Source: Paralichthys olivaceus | Taxonomy: Eukaryota > Chordata > Actinopteri > Pleuronectiformes > Paralichthyidae | Reading direction: 5' to 3' | Assembly: GCF_024713975.1 (NCBI RefSeq) | Contig: NC_091111.1 | Location: forward strand, 19,365,001 to 19,429,000 | DNA length: 64,000 bases | In this document: piece after piece, positions 1-12,300 of the stretch | Position numbering within the stretch: the first letter of the stretch is position 1 | How the letters are laid out: every line of letters begins with the position of its first letter | Program-made: the position numbers and the translations under genes | The notes under the pieces: generated by a model | The model's database searches: none | The model's input: the letters and a program-made list of their open reading frames with translations, nothing else | What the model was told of the DNA's origin: nothing

Positions 1-122
1 TGGGGTAACCTCTGGACGCCGGGCTCAGCTGCTCCTCCAGCTTCATCAGGTTCACCATGTCGGAGTAGCTGCGCTCCAGGGACCTGGGCTCGTCCAGCGC
101 CCCCTGCTGGCAGCTGTCGTAC
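1..122 (-). CDS. myt1l: myt1l exon cut by the window edge
   Basis: The acceptor CTGTCAG ends at 123. The exon continues in frame as [19 protein letters not shown] then [21 protein letters not shown], matching the conserved SDMxNLMxLEEQLSP segment of MYT1L. It runs out at base 1, so its 3' border is unknown. The codons for CQQGAL also form a strong CTCF-like motif on the DNA. Confidence 0.92.
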
Positions 123-3100
123 CTGACAGTGGGATAAAAAATTTGACTGTGCAGGTGTCAGTCACCAAAGATCCAAATCTGTTCTAAGAGCCTGTGAGGG
201 AATTTAAAATCGTCTGTTATACACGTAACCCAACGTCTCATGTCGGCCATGTTTCATTGCGACAGTAATATTAAGATGAAGTCTGGAGCGATACAGAGTC
301 AAACATTTGATTTGTCGTCCGACACATCGATTTATTTATCATTTATTTTATCTTTTGATTAAACAACTACAGTTATTCGCCCTGTGGGTGTTTCCCTCCA
401 CCGACCAGTGAAGGTTCAATCTGCAGACATTTTATTTACAGACTCAGCTCAATGTGACCTTTGACCTTCAACCACTGAACTTTTGGACCAAATGTGAAGA
501 AATTCCCTGAAGGCGTTCTTTAAGTATCACTTCTCAAGAATGGGACGAACCGTGGAAAGTTAACGATGGACCTTTCATGCTGTGTTATTTATTTAAAATA
601 AATATATTATATTTAATTATAATTACCAAGTGTTACCTGCAGAATCGCTCATCTCTAAATACCGATGTGAGAAAGAGATCAGAGGACGTACACACCTGTT
701 CTGGTGATGCATCATGTGCTGGTCTGTCTGGTGTTGGAGTTGTTGGTGGAGGGCGTGGAGGGCGGGGCGATCCGACGGCTGTGTCTCACTCAGCTTCCGA
801 GCCAGATCGAAGCACTGGTTCCTCAGACACTCCAGACTGCTGAGACACACCTCCTCCTCGCTCTCGTCCGCATGAACCCTGACCCCGAGGCCGGGCCGCC
901 CGTTAGCGTGGCCGCAGTCGTCCACCATGACGCCCTCTGGGTAGCCGTCTTCGGGCAGCATGGCGCCGTGACCCTGCGCAAGGAGCTTCAGGGAGTCCAC
1001 CGTCTCCCTGACCACGTCGCTGTCCAGGTCCACGCTCAGCTCGCCCTTCCTGTCACCGCGCTCGCTGCCGTCATCTTCCTCATCCTCCTCATCCTCTCCG
1101 GCACTGTTGGAGGAGTTGCTGTTCATCTCGGACTCAGTCATGGCCTGGTAGGCGGCGTCTTCGGCGATCTTGCCCAGGTTGAGCAGCGACTTGGCGACCA
1201 ATTCGTCGTAGTTCTCGTAATCTTCTCCGGTGCTGTTTCCGGCGCCGATGGTGCAGCTGTTGTTGTTGTCGTCCTTCTGGCCTGGAAGGAGCTTTGATTG
1301 TCCACCGGGTTTATAGTGGTTCTCTACTATCAGAAAAAAAAGACGGAGGAAAAACCTTTTAAAGACAAAAAACCTGTCTCACATCAAAGCCGGTTTTTAC
1401 CCATTAGCTTAGTTTCCTCAACAACATAAACAGCAGGTAATTGGTCCAAAATACAGACGATGGATTCATTCTGTAGATAAAGTCATTTATTAAAAGAAGA
1501 AAATCCTGCAGATGAAAAGGAAACAAAGCTTCTACATCCTCTGATCAACTCCACTGATGAACCCACTTTCTTCTCATATTCCTGAATACATTATCTGCAT
1601 CCCTCCCAATCATCATCCACTGTTTACCCACAGAAAACACACAACCCAGAGCTGTGCAGAGCAGCGCCGCTCTCCCCGCTAAGCCTCGCTGTTGATTTTG
1701 GGGACAGAGACGGCGAATGAGAGCAGAGAAATTGAAAAGGGAGGCGTGTGAGGTGCTCCGATTCAGGAGCCATAAATATCCTCAGGAGGAGAAGCCGAGG
1801 CAGAGCGCATGTGACACGTCCGCCGAGACGAGGCGGGGAACAGGGAGGGGGGAGGAGGGTGAGAGTTAATAACTCAGCAGAGCTCCTCTCCCGATTATTC
1901 GTGAAGCGCTGTCAGAAGCGATTGAGGACACGGGGGGTGTTGGGGGGGAATCGAGGGAAACGTGGTGGGAGGGAGAGCGCCGAGCATCTGGTCTACCAGC
2001 GACTCTGCTCAGCATCACTCCTCTCTCTGCCACTGCAGACGCACACTGCAGCCGAGGGTGGACACCGGTTTGACCCAGAACTGGAGCTGGATGTGAGCCG
2101 GGCCTCCAGACACCGTCTAGCACGGCTGCGTTCAGTTAGCTGTTACACTGACGTCCCTGTGGCTCCGTACGTGTTTTAAATCTCTGTTTTTAGAAAAATT
2201 CTAATACGAGGAGATCTTACCAGATGTTTGGCATCTGGAAAACAAATCCAAGACACTGCCCTCTGCAGAGAGCATTTCTAGTAATGTGACGAAGAACAGG
2301 CTTTGTTATTATGACTCTTGGATGAGTGGAGACTTGAGGACGACTGTGTGCATCGGACTCTGAACGTCACTGTTCATTTCCCATTTCCAACAAACATGCG
2401 ATTCAATTCTTTTAAACTTTTTCAACACCAGAGTCGGTTCTAGATGTGACTGTCTGTTTTCTCGAACAGTGCTGGTGCACGTTACAGTTTTCTTTCTGAA
2501 ACTGTAAAAGTGACCTGTAGTAATTGAGCCTGCCTCTGGACTCCATTTGTATTATTATAGTGCAGTCAAGGGCTTAGTATGAGACCCCCCCAATCTTAAT
2601 GCATCAAATCAAAGTGCCGCAGATCGAGGAGCAAAGGGAAACAGCGCCCTCTAAAGCCTCCCCCCGTCCTTTCTCCTCTCAATGAGCGAGTGAAGCGTTC
2701 AAACACAATCTATTAAGTTCACAAACGTCACTTAAACTGACTTAATGTGGAGAGATCGATCGTAAACTTCTTTTTCTACACAATCTCACAGACGTTACAA
2801 GGTGGGGAACTAAAAACAGGTTTAAAGAAATGACAAAAAGTGAAGACCAAACACTTGGATAGTCCCCTGGTGGCTGGAAGCAGTATAGATGATAAAAAAG
2901 AAAAAGAATAATCAGATGTTTGTGACTCACCTTGCTGATGATTATGCTCCTCTTCCTCCTCTTCGTCCTCTTGCTCATCTTCCTCTCCCTCGTCCTCCTG
3001 CTCCTCCTCATCATCACCATCATCCACTTCCTCCTCCTCGTCATCCATCCCTTCCTCCTCCTCCTCTTCCTCCTCCTCCTCCGCCCGCTCCCCTCCTACT

Positions 3101-6100
3101 GTCGTATCCGCCCTCTCCACCTCTACCTCCTCATCTTCTTCCTCCTCCTCCTCATCGCCCTGCTCCTCGTTGTCCTCTGAGAACTCATCCTCCACCTCCT
3201 CCTCATCTCCCTCTCTCTCCCCATCCTCTTCCTCCTCGTCATCCTCTGCTACCTCCCGTTGCTCCTTCCCCACCTCCCCTGCCTCTATGGCTTCGTTCTC
3301 GTAGCTGGTGTAGACGCTGGCTTCCTCCTCCTCCTCCTCCTCCTCGCCTGGGCAGGAGGTGAGAAAGGGCCTCCTCTTGGCAGCCGGCTCCAGCGGCTGT
3401 TTTTCCAGAGCCTTCCTCTTCTTGGCCAGCGGGCAGCCGTAGACACTGAGGCGAGACAGAGGGCGCATACATGATCAGCGGCCATCTTTGTTCTCATATC
3501 CACTAGTGATCATTTGCGTGATTTTATCTTTAACTCCAGTGGCCCAGAGCTTTGCCTCCCACTGCTAACTGCAGCTGATTCTCAGGTCAAATAAGTCTGG
3601 AGAACTGAGCCAACTCTGGCAGACACATGCGGGCCAGAGCTGGCTAACACTGAATACAGCGCAGCCAGAAACCCACCGACATTCAGATGAGAGCTCCGCT
3701 TGGCTGGCTGGCTTGGTCATGTTTGATTTTTGGCCTTTCAGAATTATTGGTTTTTTAGACAAAAGGTCACAGCTGGACTGATAAAAGTTGAGCTCCACAT
3801 CTGTTCGATGGAAGAGATCACAAATATTATTCTGCTATCAACACAACCCAGATTGTCTAATTATGATCATTCGACTGTGAAATTGTCTATATACGCTATA
3901 TATGTTGTGTGTTACACAGTTTTACACTATTTTAGATGTTTATCCAAGAAATGAGTGAATATTGTTCTGTAATGTTCTCAAGCAACTTCAGAGCAATTCA
4001 TGAAATTGTTCCAGAGAGAACAACATGAGTTCCAATGTGAATATTAAAGATTGCATTAAGTCTAAAGGTCTTTTCAGTAGATATATAAAAGACATATTTT
4101 GATTATTTCCACCTTGACACCACAGTAAACAAACGTATTAAAAGAAATGATTCAAACAGTCAGGGTTTGTGATGTCACAAGCCGAAGAAACCAATCCTAT
4201 CAACATGTGGGTGGAGCTCAGTAGCTGGAAAAGGCTCTTTGACCACGGGTGGCGCTGTAAGGGGGGGGGGGGGTTTACTGGAGTGGGACTTGAATGATAT
4301 AACTCAGTATATCGAGAAATCGATGTATTTTACTGTTGTGCTTGTCCTCGAACAACTTAACAGCAATTCTACCAATGTCACATTTGAAATTGTCCCAAAG
4401 AGAAAAACACGAGTCCCAGTATAAATATTAAAGAGTCACAGCGGGACGTCTTGTTCCCTTGAAGCTGCAAAGATCGCATTAAGGCTGAAGGTCTTTTATA
4501 CGAGAAAAAAAAATGTCACAAAAATGTTGCTATAAATTATTTACGTCCACTGCTGTGCACATTTCCTCCATCGTTTCAATGAAGTTGAAAGTGCGTCCCT
4601 GATTTAAGCCATTTTACTTGTCAGTGGAAGAAGGGATGGAGCAGCACAGACCCATTGATATTTGGATGAATCCAGACTAGAGACATTAAATCCACAGGAG
4701 ACTGGAGGCTGTGGTAAACCAACAGCTGTCTGAGTTTTTAATCATGTAAATAGTAAAGCTATGTGCTGGGAGCATCGGTGCCAGCAAGAAAAACACAATC
4801 TGGGTGAGTTCTCACAGAGACAATGGAGCAATCAGCCAACGCTTTTTACAACATGATGCCACGAAGTTATTACCTCTGCTGAGGACGTTCGTCAGAAAGA
4901 AAACACAAAACATACGGAACCTATTTTCATGAGGTGTGGGTCAGAGGAGAACTCTTTAGACTTTAGTGGGAATCTTTTTTAAATTTTCTTTAACATTTTT
5001 TTTTTTCTAATTATTTCTTATAGAATAATTCAGGATATTGATTTAAAAATTCGGTGCAGATACAAATAAAAATCTGGATTAAATATTCTTTCATAAGTAG
5101 AGGGATGCACTTTATTCAGTGCTCTTGTGTTTTTGGCTGAAACATTGAAACATCACATTGTGTGACATTTGTGCTGCGACGAGAGGTCACTGTTTTGGGC
5201 CCACAATTAAAACCAAAAGGATTATTGTTAATATAATAAATATCTAATAAATCACAAAACAGTAAAAAATACGAGTCCATATAATTCATTTGACTCAGTT
5301 GTTTCTATCAACATGAAAACATATGAAGGTTTTAAAGATAAGACAACAGAGAGAACTGGTCTGAGTTTCACGTCATTCTTATATAGAGACGTTTTCTAGT
5401 TCCAAGAGAAACGCAGAGAATAGTTTAAGAGTCGACTGTCAGGAGGCAACATCATTATCACGAAGGTCGGCTCTGTGGGTGAGGTCAGAGGTCAAAGTGC
5501 TTGTGGTTCACATGTTGAGACGCTGAAGAGGATTTTCTTTTTCACTCTCACTGAGGAGGAGAATCAGCTGCTGACAAAAAAAACCCAAAGCCTATTCAAC
5601 CGGGGCCTCAATTACGCAAATCCCATAATAGTCATTAACTGTTGGCAAAATTCTGCTTTAATTGCTCCAAAACAGCAAGCACAATTATACACGGCTTTAA
5701 TGTGGATTTTACGAAATCAATTAGTCCATTTCCATATGAAAGCGCTTGTTTTGTGCTTGAGGATGAATTGGAGGAGGTGACGCTGCTTTTCAGACTAAAA
5801 CCAAACCTGCAGATTAAAGCATGACAACCATTCAACTTCAACTTGTTCTTTTATCAATCAACAAACAAAAGCCACAAAAATACACCTCCCCTTTAAACGT
5901 CGTTATCGCTTTAATACGATGATATTAATTAGCTCTTTGTCACAGTGTGCGAGTTTGAAAGCATTTAGCTTTGGGGCAAAACCTCCAATCTGACGCACAT
6001 GTTAAAGTACGGAACTCTTTGCCATCACTGCAGGAATTACACAGCATGGTGTAGTTGACCGTCATCGGCACATTCACAGGAGCCGAGGCTGCGCCCCGAC

Positions 6101-7718
6101 AAAAAGTCACCCACGTAGAATGACAATAACAGAGGACCCAGGATTAACCCCTGTGGAACTCCAAAGTCACTCTTCTCACGTCACTGAAATAATATAAAAA
6201 AATCTTTCACCATATTTTCCACAAGTTCAGCTCCACCTAACTGACTGGACAATAAATCAAACGTCCAGCACTCTACATCAAATCATTTGTATTATCATCA
6301 TATTTTCATATTAATAATAAAAAAGTAAATTCAATGAGAACGTCTCTGCTTCAGATTTATTCATGCAGCGTTTTCCCCTTCGTTCATCATTGTCTTCTGT
6401 GTTTCAGTGTTTCTCCATAAAAAGATCTATATTCAATTCCCTTTAATCTAATTAAGGCATTATTACATTAATATCGTTGATGTTTGCCGAAAACCTGATA
6501 TGTCAGAAATGCCAACAGAGCTTTGTTTGAAGAGAAATCCAGATTAAATCCATTTCATTCACCACACAGCACTGCAGCAGTATTCCTTGCCGATAACACA
6601 CACACACACACACACACAGAAACACCCACATACACATTCACCTCAAATGATCCCCCCAGTTTTACCCAATAGGCTGTCAGACTGCCAGCTTGCCTGTGAG
6701 TGTGTGTGTGTGTGTGTGTGTGTGCGAGAGAGAGAGAGAGAGTGACCTCAGCCACCTTGCTGTCTCCCGCCAATTAAAATTCCGGTAGTAATTAAAGCAG
6801 ATCAGAAACGAGGGAACGCTGCAGACAAGGGCGAGAGACTATGCATGGTAATTATGTGCAGGGGGGGGGGTGTGTTCTATCATCACATTTTCTCTTGAGC
6901 TGATCTGCTGCAGTTTGATTTGATGCATGAACATTGATAACAGTCGATCAATAGTTTATCAATATGAAGATCAACTGATACAGAATGAACAGGACACGTT
7001 TCTGTCTGCAGACCTTCAGGAGGGGTTTGGTAGATTTCTTTTTTAAGACGACCACCATGCTTCTGCAGTGTTGCATTATGGGATGTTTGTAGCATTAATA
7101 TTGCTCGGCTAGCGAGTCACTTTGAGTCCATTGATATAAAACTGTTTAGTTAGCCAACCATTAGCCACAAGAGTTTTATTTTGAAGGCTTGTGGACATTA
7201 TTTATCGACGAGGACATGAAAACCTGATTTACAGTCAGGTATTAAAATCCTCCGTGATGTTTATAAAGTGTAGTAACTTGTGATCAGCTCTGAAGCGTCA
7301 GTGCTGTTGCTACGGTCACTGACAGTTTAATATAACTTGCTCTGTTTGAGGCCAAACACTCGTCAGGAATCGTTCCTGAGAAAGTGTTAAAACCATAACG
7401 ACCACAGAAGTGAGACAAAACTGAATCTAGGTAAATATCCACTTCTTTGTTGATGGACGTTGGTGGAATCACTCGTTTTGATTCGACAGGTTGTTTACAA
7501 AGACAAACATTTTAATTCGAACACTTTTTTAACGTTTGTACTTTGTGACAATGAAGAATGTGAAGAAGACGACGGAAATAGCTTCGTGATAATTACATCT
7601 AGATATATGAGGTTAGGTAGGATCATCGCTCCCGGCAACGGCATGTGCCAACATTCATCGCCATGGCAATGCTTTTTTTACTAGCAGAGGGGTGGATATA
7701 TATGTATAACCATATATA

Positions 7719-7757
<39 letters not shown>

Positions 7758-9279
7758 ATATATCTGCGACACTGGATGGTGGCAGCGATACAAGAAGGAG
7801 GGGGGGGGGGGGGTAATGTGGGCGAACACATCAATGTTCACATCCTATACTAGCGGTTGCCATGGGAGACAGGCTGCATCCCTCCTGGTCCTCATACTGC
7901 AGCATCCACTCGGTGCTGTCGCCATGGTGACATCCTCCAGAGAGAGAGAGAGAGACAGAGAAGAGAGAGAGAGGGAGATGTAAAGCGAAGGAGAGAAAGA
8001 CAAAGAAAGGTAGGGGAGGAAGAAAGAAAGGAGGGCGTAGGGGGATGGGGGGGGCAGAGGGAGAGACTTTAATCCTCCCCCATCAAACCCCCCATCTCCA
8101 AACGCATTCATTGGCGTTGACGGCAGCACTGAGCCGTGGTGTGGAGGAATGTTGTGATTGGCTTTCAGGAGTAAAACGAGATACAAAGATAAAGTTACGA
8201 TACTTTTCTTATTGTCAACAAATCCCACGAAAAAGATGAAGAATCTGAATTTCCAAAAATGGATTCAAACTGCGTGTGTGTGTGAACGAGGGATTACCAG
8301 GCCAATTTAAAGAGGGAATAAAAATAAGGTCATAATAAAGTTGTAATATTGTGAGAATTAAATCATAATATTATGACAATAGTTGAAATAATTAATTAAT
8401 TATTTAAGAGGATAAATTCATAATTAAATGAGAATAAAGTTATAATATTACAAGAATAAAGTTGTACCATCATTAAAATAATGTAAATGAAGATGTAATA
8501 TTAACGGAACCTGCGTTGTTCTCAACAACTGGAAACCTCTTGTGTGTAAAAACTATTTTGCTTTTCTCAAAACGGGAGCTTGTAAATTCAAATGTGGAAA
8601 CTTTGAGTTTAGCCATTCGTCTGCTGTTCACTTGCAGGTTAGCTGAGAAAGTGGCTCGCTGGAAGTTTACGCCCCTGGAGCCACGCTGGAGTTTTCTGTC
8701 AACATTTGAAGCCAAATAAATAATCACAGCAGTCGTTTGAATATGGATTTTTTTCCCCACACACTCTTTCCTCCAAGCCGATGTTGAAAACAGAGAAACC
8801 GACAGCAGCGGCGTATTTTGAAGGAGTATTTTGAAGGAGTATATTCGTCAGTGTTAACAAAGCCAGACTGACAGTTCTCACATTACCATGAATGCAAAGT
8901 TGGGCTAAACACATTCTGGACCTCTCTGTACTTGAAGCAACGAGGATGAAACCAGAATCCATCGTTTCATCCGACTCTGGGGAAGACGCTTATGAAATGT
9001 TAAATTAAATTCTCACCAAAGGTTTTTTTCGGATATGGTTGACTCATGTGGAGTCAGGGGGGACTTCCCAACCTATAAAGTCTTATTAGCATTCAGCGGA
9101 AAGACAGAAAAATAAATAACAAGAAGAAATCAGACAGGAGACAAATTAGCAAAAGCTGTGTGCTCCCTCGTCGCTGTGTCTTTGTAAAAAAAATCAGACG
9201 TTTGAGTGTCGTGTGATCAGCTGATGATTAACTGATTAAGAAATTCATTCATTCTCCAGAGAGAAACCATCACACAGTC

Positions 9280-9344
<65 letters not shown>

Positions 9345-12300
9345 CACTTTTCTTTCATAGCAGGTTCAAGTTAATATGTTAATAAACACAAAGTCCTTAA
9401 TGAGGGAACAGCCACTCAATGTGAGATGAACGTGACTGTTTTTTAATTTCAGGTGAAAACATGAATTCTGATGTGAAACAATCATATTTTTTTATTTTTT
9501 TTTATTATTTAGTATTTTCTGACTGTTGGTTTTACAGGTTTACGAGTTTTTGGTTGTTGAGCGGAGCTGGATTTTCTCATCAACAAATGTGGATCCAGGT
9601 TTTCTTTTACTGTTTTAAACTTGTTTTATTTATTTTCTTATTTCCATTGTTATTTCTAATAGAAATAATATAATATATAATAGGTATTATATTAAAAATA
9701 ATATAATAGGTACCAATTCCTGCATTTATTTTGTAAACACTTAATATTTTATTTTCACTAATAATAAAATGTATACTTTTATTTTTATCCTCAGTTATAT
9801 TTTTAGACTCATACTTTCTAGTTTTACTGTCTGCACTTTTTAAGCTATTGCGTAATCTGGAGAAAACTGGCACAATAATTTTTTTATGGGTAAATACATT
9901 TTTAAATTATCTTATCTTATCTTATCTTATCTTATCTTATCATGCTCCGCTCATCATTTTACACAAAATTCCATGGAAATCAGCTGATTAGTTTTTGCAT
10001 AATTCTGTTAACTAACTAACAAATACAGAAAAAACAAATGAAATATCAAATGAAATGTTCCTGAGCCCTTTGTGATAATCCTGATGACAGAGCAGTGAAG
10101 TAATCACATGTGAAAACAGGGTGAGAGGGTTTTAAAACCAAATCAAAATCAAATCTCGTTCCTTTCTCTCCCACAATCGTAACGTTTCCATCGGATCATT
10201 TATGAGAAAGTGTGATTTTTTTGTTTCTTGTGGATGTTTGAGCTCTTATTTCAGAGTTTGGCTCTCCTCACGCCTGACGCTGAATTTTCCCAGGGAAGCT
10301 CTGTGCCCTTCGCAGCAACATCAGTCTGCTCTGCCAGTGATTCGCCATCCTGCCCCTTCTCATTATCTCTCCGTTACCTCGGGCGTCAAACCACCGCTGT
10401 CCTGAGCCGTGCAACCTCTTCATGCCAGCCTCCCACACACACACACACACAATCCTCTACAGTGAAAACAATACCATGGAGATATTTCTAAATAACCTCA
10501 AAACATCTCAACAAGTGCTTTGATTTCATAATGGATGTTTAAATGGTTGTTTTTTTCTACCTAAAAAATGAAAACTACTTTATTTCCTCCTCCACAGCCT
10601 CATATTCAGCCTTCAACTGTTATTTTCTTTGAGTAAAACCCTCTGTGGTTCACTTCTGCTTCAACGCTGCCATACTACACTTGTTTTGATATATATTATA
10701 ACTGTTTTATACAAATTTAATGAGTTTCAACCAGGACTTGTGCAGAAAAATGCAATGTTATGTTGGTCTACATTGTTCTGCTCTGGAGCAACGTGTTTAC
10801 ATCAACAGCAAATGCAGCCATCGTACGTTTTGTTCTGGAAGAATAAATACGACTTTTAAGGTTCCTATTTCTTGCAGCTTATCCACAATAACTTTTCCTG
10901 CAGAGAATAAAGACGTTAAAACAACAGTGACTCATCGAGGGGTCACATTGTGCAGCGGCCCCCTCAGAGTTTGTTGGTAATTCACAGTTTCAGCGTCTCC
11001 TGAAGCGACAGAGATCTGAGGCAGGAACCATCCGTCCTGCCGCCTGAAGGGCTGCACGGCTGCGGAGTGGACGGCCATCGTTCAGTGTGACCCGGGGACT
11101 TCACAGCCCCGCGCTCAGCCTGATTGGTTTCTCTATCTGCGGCCCTGTGACAGAACGCCGGAGTGACTGACCGGAGGCAACGAGCTGCCGATTGAGGAGG
11201 TTTGAAACCAGCTTGTTTATCATCACTACACTTTGGTTTCGGAGATGTTGAGTGAGACGTCTGAGACCTGCACGCTGGACTGCAGCCGACTGAACTCCTT
11301 CATGAACTACAGGTTTTACAGCCAGCAAGAAAATGTTGTTGAATTATCAAAGGGGTTTTTAAATTGTTTTAGTTTTTATTTCATTCGTATTGTATTTATT
11401 GTGAAATGTTTTTCTCTGATGCTGTTTCAGACATTTTAAGTTGTTAATTTATAAATTTTAACCTGTAAAGATTTAAATTAAATTGAGTTTATAAGAAACT
11501 CAGTAAGGCAACGAAATCCAGGGTTGTTGTTTTTCAAAATAAAAGTTGCTGAAATAAATGCAAAGATCTGGAAATAGGAAATTTTAAATTAAAAATTTTC
11601 ACAGAATTTTACTTTATATAAAATATGCTTCAGCTATTAAAACAACTTTTTTCTAAAACCTAAGAATTTTGCAAGCAACCATGTCCAACTTAAAACATCC
11701 TCAGCCCCCGTCACTTTTTCTCATCGTGCTAAATCTTCTCTCGGTACAAAGGGTAACAGAGTAAATGGTTAAAAAACCTTTTTAAACTTTACCCAGTTCT
11801 TTTCTTCAGACTTTTAGAATTGTTTTAAATAAATTGAATTGTGATGTTTGAACACCAAGAGCATTTCGTACCTGCGGTGTCGGGCGTACTTGCCGCTGAC
11901 GTGTCCGCTGCCATCACAGCCGGGGGTGGGACAGCTGAGGAGGGAAGAACACAAAGTATGAACATGATGCACATGATAAATGACCAACCACACGCCTCAG
12001 ACACAGGAACGGAGCCACAGACTGAAACTGTCTCTGACGCTTGTTTGTCTCTGTCATTGTTTCCTGTTTTTATTCTGCTTCTATCGATTTATGTTAACTT
12101 TTCATCTTAGTGTTCATTATATCTTTTTCTTCTTGTTTTGTCTGTTGTCGTTTTTTACGTCTCTTTGTGGGAATTGTTTGTCTCTTTTAGTTGTTTTGTG
12201 TCTTTTCACCGACTCCTAAGACTTTTTAAACAAATATTAACTTCATATAGAGGCTCTGGCCGAAGGGCTGGTCTAATAATCCACTGTTGGCACTTTATAA

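Larger units (their letters stand above)
3446..11871 (-). other. myt1l large intron (8.4 kb)
   Basis: This intron separates the finger-1 exon from the acidic exon. It contains a diverged duplicated repeat (3976-4498), an RT remnant (about 6036-6175), and microsatellites at 6596, 6699, 7722, 9283 and 9906. A short 15-bp duplication lies at about 8815-8845. No internal coding exon is required by the reading phase. Confidence 0.85.

Noticed and set aside
704..1297. 197-codon plus-strand ORF
   Set aside because: Shadow of the myt1l exon 696-1281, whose minus-strand product is clearly homologous.
2889..3474. Proline- and leucine-rich plus-strand ORFs
   Set aside because: These are the complement of the myt1l acidic exon; its GAG codons read as CTC on the other strand.
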